Below, in pieces: positions 5,147 through 8,113 of a DNA stretch of 8,113 nucleotides. The notes below the pieces were generated by a model. That model was not told the DNA's origin. It saw nothing but the letters and a program-made list of their open reading frames with translations, and searched no databases. The DNA comes from Chloroflexota bacterium. Its GTDB lineage: Bacteria; Chloroflexota; Dehalococcoidia; Lucifugimonadales; UBA3495. The stretch lies in NCBI GenBank assembly GCA_022562335.1, contig JADFPM010000119.1:1-8113 (forward strand). Direction: 5' to 3'. Within the stretch, counting starts at the first letter, position 1, and each line of letters opens with the position of its first letter. Position numbers and translations under genes: made by a program.

Positions 5147-5976
5147 AACCGGGCAGATTCTATGAATCGCGTCAGCGGGATAACGCTAATCGCCAGGATC
5201 ATGACCAAGCCGTAGTTCACCTCGGCCACGGAACCACCGCCGGATCCGCGTATCCAGTAAACCTCTCCCAACCGAGTCACGGCCAGCACCCCGATGAGCA
5301 TCATGAACAATGGGACACCACTGAGCAAAGATCCCACCATGTTGGCCGTGACGAACGGAGGCAGAATGTCCGTCATTGCCGTGGTGGCAAAGGGGATGGC
5401 CAGAAGCACCAGCAATGCCGCGGGGATGAACAGGTTGTCGGCTTTGGAGGCCGTTTTAACGCCGGCCACCTGCCGGTTCTTGGCGCGAAATCCTTTCTTG
5501 ACCGTGACCTTCTCTTTATCTTTCGACTTATCCTTTTTCTTGGAACCGCCGGAGAGGAACACCATGGCCAGCAACAAACCGCCGATGAGCATGGGAGCCG
5601 CCCGGAAGGCGCCGGGCAAGAAACCCAGGGCCGGCACGGCAAACACCGTGCGGCCGGTGATGGCCTCCTCCTGCACCCGCTCGGTGCTCTCCACCGCGTC
5701 CCCCTTTAATATATAGGTCCCATCGGGCTCCCGTCCGATGATGCGGTGAAGGATGATCGCCGAATCATCATTGGCCGGATCCACCTTATAACCCACGGCC
5801 TGGCCCACCTGGTAGGTATCGCTGGCCCGGAGGATCACGAAGGAACCGGGGTCCAGGCTGCCCTTCATGCTGTCGGTCAAGACGAAGTGATACGAGGTGT
5901 CCCCGCCCAAGGATGTGGGCAGCCAGAAGGGCAAGCTGATCAACAAAGCAGCGGCTATTAGAAAGTATTTAATCAT
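5131..5976 (-). CDS. Signal peptidase I, ER/archaeal (SipW-like) Ser-His type, with extra C-terminal membrane segments
   Basis: The enzyme should cut signal peptides from exported proteins on the outer face of the membrane. A hydrophobic anchor (residues 4-22) is followed by the S26B-type motifs: LTDSM with nucleophile Ser36, LHRIIG with His77 in place of the lysine of the E. coli type, and KGDA with Asp93. Between them, DPGSFVIL and the beta strands of the catalytic core are recognisable. After the core come a second membrane segment (about 126-142), a very basic loop (KKKDKSKDKEK, 146-156), and about three more membrane segments (182-200, 218-234, 254-270). At 281 residues it is much longer than SipW-type enzymes of about 190. 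The ATG at 5976 is two bases after the stop of the 120-aa gene, so the two are translationally coupled. The co-operonic exported proteins are its likely substrates. Confidence 0.9.
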   Translation of the reverse strand: MIKYFLIAAALLISLPFWLPTSLGGDTSYHFVLTDSMKGSLDPGSFVILRASDTYQVGQAVGYKVDPANDDSAIILHRIIGREPDGTYILKGDAVESTERVQEEAITGRTVFAVPALGFLPGAFRAAPMLIGGLLLAMVFLSGGSKKKDKSKDKEKVTVKKGFRAKNRQVAGVKTASKADNLFIPAALLVLLAIPFATTAMTDILPPFVTANMVGSLLSGVPLFMMLIGVLAVTRLGEVYWIRGSGGGSVAEVNYGLVMILAISVIPLTRFIESARLVFSF

Positions 5977-5978
5977 GG

Positions 5979-6341
5979 CTACTGTATCACCTGTATATCG
6001 GCATCATAGGTCGAGCTGGCGATTGATACCGATGGGCTGATGGCCACCGTTACCGTTTGGGGAGTGTCAGCCGTCAGGGTGGCCGAGTTCTGGCCGCTCC
6101 CGGAGGTTCCCGAAGTGACCGTGGCCGTGACATTGTAGTTACCGCTCACGGAGCACTGGACTTGGGCGTCAATGCTGGAGATGGTGTCCGACGCGGCGAT
6201 TGAGTAGTTCAGCACCTGGCAATGGGGCACCGCGGCGGTGCCGCCGCCCAGGGACTTGATGACCCCCACGCTGATGGGTGCGGCGTACGCCATCGTTGCC
6301 CCCAGGACAACCAGAAACATGATGATTGCTAGATACCGCAT
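5979..6341 (-). CDS. Small exported beta-rich protein (120 aa)
   Basis: GAGGACGAAT precedes the ATG at 6341 and is a good ribosome binding site. Residues 1-20 form a signal peptide (hydrophobic IIMFLVVLGATM, cleavage expected after AYA). The mature part, about 100 residues, is rich in Ser, Thr, Val and Ala in alternating strands (YNVTATVTSG, TVTVAISPSVSIASS). It has two cysteines (C41, C63) that may form a disulfide. No enzymatic motif is visible. The gene lies 19 bases after the 351-aa gene and two bases before the signal peptidase, so it is an operon partner and a likely substrate. Small size and a beta-rich mature part would suit a repeating surface subunit such as a fibre or layer protein, but this is inference. 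The plus-strand protein starting at 8015 has a similar signal peptide and may be a paralogue. Confidence 0.85.
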   Translation of the reverse strand: MRYLAIIMFLVVLGATMAYAAPISVGVIKSLGGGTAAVPHCQVLNYSIAASDTISSIDAQVQCSVSGNYNVTATVTSGTSGSGQNSATLTADTPQTVTVAISPSVSIASSTYDADIQVIQ

Positions 6342-6360
6342 ATTCGTCCTCTGCGACCGT

Positions 6361-7416
6361 TTATGGGTTTGCCTGCTTCAGAGCAACCCCCGAGATGGCC
6401 CAGTCGCCTGAAGTGAACGTCCATGACATAGTCGTGGTAGTGTCTGCTCCGTCCTCGCTGCTGCCACCACCCTTAAAGCCGGCTTGCGCCAGGTTCCATT
6501 GTTGGGTCTGGTTGGCTCCAACGGTGACGCTGCCGGCGGTAGAAACCGCATCCACTACCACGTCTCCCACGATACTGCCGACGTCCACCGAGGCAGTAGC
6601 ACTGGTGCCGGTGCCCGGGACCGCCGTACCCAGCGGCGTGGACTGGTGCACCCCGGTCCAGGAAGTTGCGCCGGCTACTGTTTGCACCGACGAGGGTAGA
6701 GAAACGACCACGTTATTGGCGCCGGTAAGGGGCGCTACCTTGTACCAGAGCTCCACGCGGTCGCCGTTGGCGTGGCTTGCGACACTACCCGGTACTAAGG
6801 TGAGGGCTTGTCCACCGTAGGTCACGCCCGACACAACGTTGTTGGCCTTTAAGGACACGCCAACCACCAATATCCGGTCGTCGCCGGCGCCCACCGTATG
6901 GGACCAGGTAAGGGCGGAGCTTTTGCCATTGGCGCTGCTGACGGCATCAAAGACAATGGCGACTCCGCCTGTCAATACGTAAGAAGCGAGCACCTTCACC
7001 ACATCGTAATAGGCGATATTGCCGCCGGTCAGGGTCACCAACTGGCTATAGCTCCCCGAACCCGAATCCAGGGACGCCGTACCGGTGTCCATGATGGCAG
7101 CGCTGGCATCCAAAAGTTGCACGGTGACGTCGGAGCCCCCGGCGGCCTTGGTGCCGTCCACCGTCACCCCGGTGAACTGGTCGCTGACGTTCAGGCTGGC
7201 CGCGGACCGCTCGTGGCGGGTGACGATGGACGAGGCTGAGCTCCAGTCGGAAGAGAAGGTCAGATCTCCGCCGGCGTTTTGCAGCGGGTCCGGGTTGACC
7301 GTGATACTGGCGGAAAATGCCTGAGTTGTGAAAATACCCATGACGATTACCGCTACAACCCCGATGATGAAGGGCCAGACCGGTCTCGTTTCTGATTTTT
7401 CCGCTCGTTCATTCAT
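6361..7416 (-). CDS. Exported beta-rich protein with a C-terminal domain common in bacterial surface proteins (351 aa)
   Basis: I choose the ATG at 7416, preceded by GGAGAACCAGAGA. A GTG at 7455 would add 13 residues without a ribosome binding site. The N-terminus is charged (MNERAEKSETRP). It leads into a hydrophobic signal (about 13-30) with likely cleavage after AFSA (36). Residues 37-150 are a Ser/Thr/Gly-rich beta region. Residues 151-347 match a module often repeated in secreted bacterial proteins: IVFDAVSSANGKSSALTWSH, then DRILVVGVSL, VTYGGQALTLV, VELWYKVAPLTGANNVVV, AGATSWTGVHQSTPLG, and a closing WAISGVALKQ. No catalytic residues or wall-sorting motif are seen. It is the first gene of a three-gene operon with the 120-aa exported protein and the signal peptidase. 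It is probably a surface or extracellular protein; its ligand is unknown. The module is recognised from memory and not from a search. Confidence 0.87.
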   Translation of the reverse strand: MNERAEKSETRPVWPFIIGVVAVIVMGIFTTQAFSASITVNPDPLQNAGGDLTFSSDWSSASSIVTRHERSAASLNVSDQFTGVTVDGTKAAGGSDVTVQLLDASAAIMDTGTASLDSGSGSYSQLVTLTGGNIAYYDVVKVLASYVLTGGVAIVFDAVSSANGKSSALTWSHTVGAGDDRILVVGVSLKANNVVSGVTYGGQALTLVPGSVASHANGDRVELWYKVAPLTGANNVVVSLPSSVQTVAGATSWTGVHQSTPLGTAVPGTGTSATASVDVGSIVGDVVVDAVSTAGSVTVGANQTQQWNLAQAGFKGGGSSEDGADTTTTMSWTFTSGDWAISGVALKQANP

Positions 7417-8014
7417 TCTCTGGTTCTCCGCTTGAGGGGATGTTCCCAGCGCCACGGACCGACCCCCTGATCCCCTGCCGGATACTCCCCTGCTCCTTGG
7501 TTGCCTTAACAGAGTGCCTCACCGAGCTTGCTAAGACAATAGGGACAACCTGATTCAGCATGCGGGTTTTCCCTCAAAACGGTTGTGGGGATAACCCGCT
7601 GGGGTTTTGCGGGGCGCCATCGCCGGTTCCAAGGGATAACTGTCTGGGCCGCCGGACAGCCGGTCTGTAAAGTTGTCGGCAGGTTCAAACCAGCCTTCGG
7701 CAGCGGCAACGCCCCCAGCGGGGACCGGCCGCCAGCCACAAGGCAACCAGGATTTCCGGAGGTGTGCCATTCACACAGACCCCGGCCAGGAAGTCCGAGA
7801 ACAGATACCGGACGCCGGCGCCAACGAAAACAAATCCAAACCAGGCCCTTAAAGCAGATAGGGACTTGGGGCACGGCGGCCAGAGAGCAACAGACCCGGA
7901 CCCGGCCCGTCCAGAGATTTTCAAAGGGGGAGGGCTCGGTCCGAAACCAGCCAAGAGAACATGGCAGCTTGGAAAGACCAAAACTAGAGCAGCGTACTGG
8001 AGGAGGAGACCAAG
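7417..8014. other. Divergent intergenic region, with a possible remnant of a membrane protein gene
   Basis: These about 600 bases separate the divergent operon start (7416, minus) from the plus-strand gene (8015). They should carry both promoters, but I see no pair of boxes I can defend. A minus-strand frame ending at 7685 reads like a membrane protein over about 55 codons (7855-7688): RAWFGFVFVGAGVRYLF, then a second hydrophobic stretch, PEILVALWLAAG. It has no credible start: upstream there are only Pro-rich, unlikely codons and no ribosome binding site. It may be a decayed gene or chance. Confidence 0.35.
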
Positions 8015-8113
8015 ATGAGAACCCTGTTGATGGTATTCATGATCGCGGGAATGATGTCCACCGTTGGCGTTTACGCCGCCGGCTTGGGAGGCTCTCCCAC
8101 CATCAAAGCCGTC
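8015..8113 (+). CDS. Start of a small exported protein gene, cut by the window edge
   Basis: This is the only supported plus-strand gene. The ATG at 8015 follows GGAGGAGGAG (7999-8008) at six bases, an excellent ribosome binding site. The 33 visible codons encode a signal peptide (MRTLLMVFMIAGMMSTVG, then VYAA with probable cleavage) and the start of a mature part (GLGGSPTIKAV). The MR-L start and the YAA end resemble the signal peptide of the 120-aa protein (MRYLAIIMFL to AYAA), and both mature parts begin with short Gly/Ile/Lys-rich text. The two may be paralogues. The gene is divergent from the signal peptidase operon, which could process it. The rest lies outside the window. Confidence 0.8.
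   Translation, partial: MRTLLMVFMIAGMMSTVGVYAAGLGGSPTIKAV

Noticed and set aside
5095..5709. 204-codon plus-strand frame
   Set aside because: It is antisense to the signal peptidase gene, whose catalytic motifs are clear. The His/Gln/Gly-rich text has no domain.
7555..7770. 71-codon minus-strand frame starting MAHLRKSW
   Set aside because: The ATG has no Shine-Dalgarno box, and the product shows no signal, membrane segment or recognised motif. It overlaps the hydrophobic remnant frame.
7506..7874. 122-codon minus-strand frame in the divergent region
   Set aside because: The text is Pro/Arg/Trp-rich, changes character along its length, and has no ribosome binding site.
1..8113. tRNA, rRNA, CRISPR arrays, transposases
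   Set aside because: I looked for cloverleaf-like text, regularly spaced repeats and transposase motifs on both strands and found none.

Overview
The window is GC-rich bacterial DNA that looks chromosomal. Shine-Dalgarno boxes of the AGGAGG type stand before many starts, and stem-loops with T-tracts act as intrinsic terminators. No marker gene fixes the taxon. An ER/archaeal-type (Ser-His) signal peptidase beside long beta-rich exported proteins would suit an uncultured Gram-positive-like or Chloroflexota-like lineage. That placement is inference and weak. Nearly all coding is on the minus strand. One gene starts on the plus strand at the right edge.

Layout from the right edge, in the direction of minus-strand transcription. 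A plus-strand gene for a small exported protein starts at 8015 and leaves the window. A compact three-gene minus-strand operon follows: a 351-aa exported beta-rich protein (7416-6361), a 120-aa exported protein (6341-5979), and a signal peptidase I with a Ser36/His77 dyad and extra membrane segments (5976-5131). Next comes a sigma70-like promoter (5048-5020) and a 438-aa exported protein with about five tandem beta-repeats and a C-terminal membrane anchor (4945-3629), closed by a strong terminator (3588-3557).

The 1.1 kb that follows (3556-2523) looks intergenic at first. It holds three very small ORFs for hydrophobic peptides: 45 aa; 27 aa or 54 aa; and 20 aa or 36 aa. Between them lie an intrinsic terminator, a 22-bp perfect palindrome and an inverted repeat. 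Two of the small ORFs have a second, longer in-frame start. The 241-aa exported carbohydrate-binding-like protein with a Gly/Asn/Lys-rich two-cysteine tail comes next (2522-1797), followed by two strong hairpins (1777-1654). The left end holds a 193-aa protein with two membrane segments (1316-735), a 51-aa membrane peptide (645-490) and the start of an acidic, helix-rich protein cut by the window edge (351-1).

Taken together, the window reads as a cell-envelope locus. It carries at least four exported proteins, the peptidase that could mature them, and a set of membrane micropeptides. No cytoplasmic enzyme, mobile element, tRNA, rRNA or CRISPR array was seen. The co-operonic signal peptidase and small exported proteins recall the SipW/TasA arrangement of Bacillus, but the exported proteins are not recognisable TasA homologues. 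Functions beyond export and processing are not shown by the sequence.
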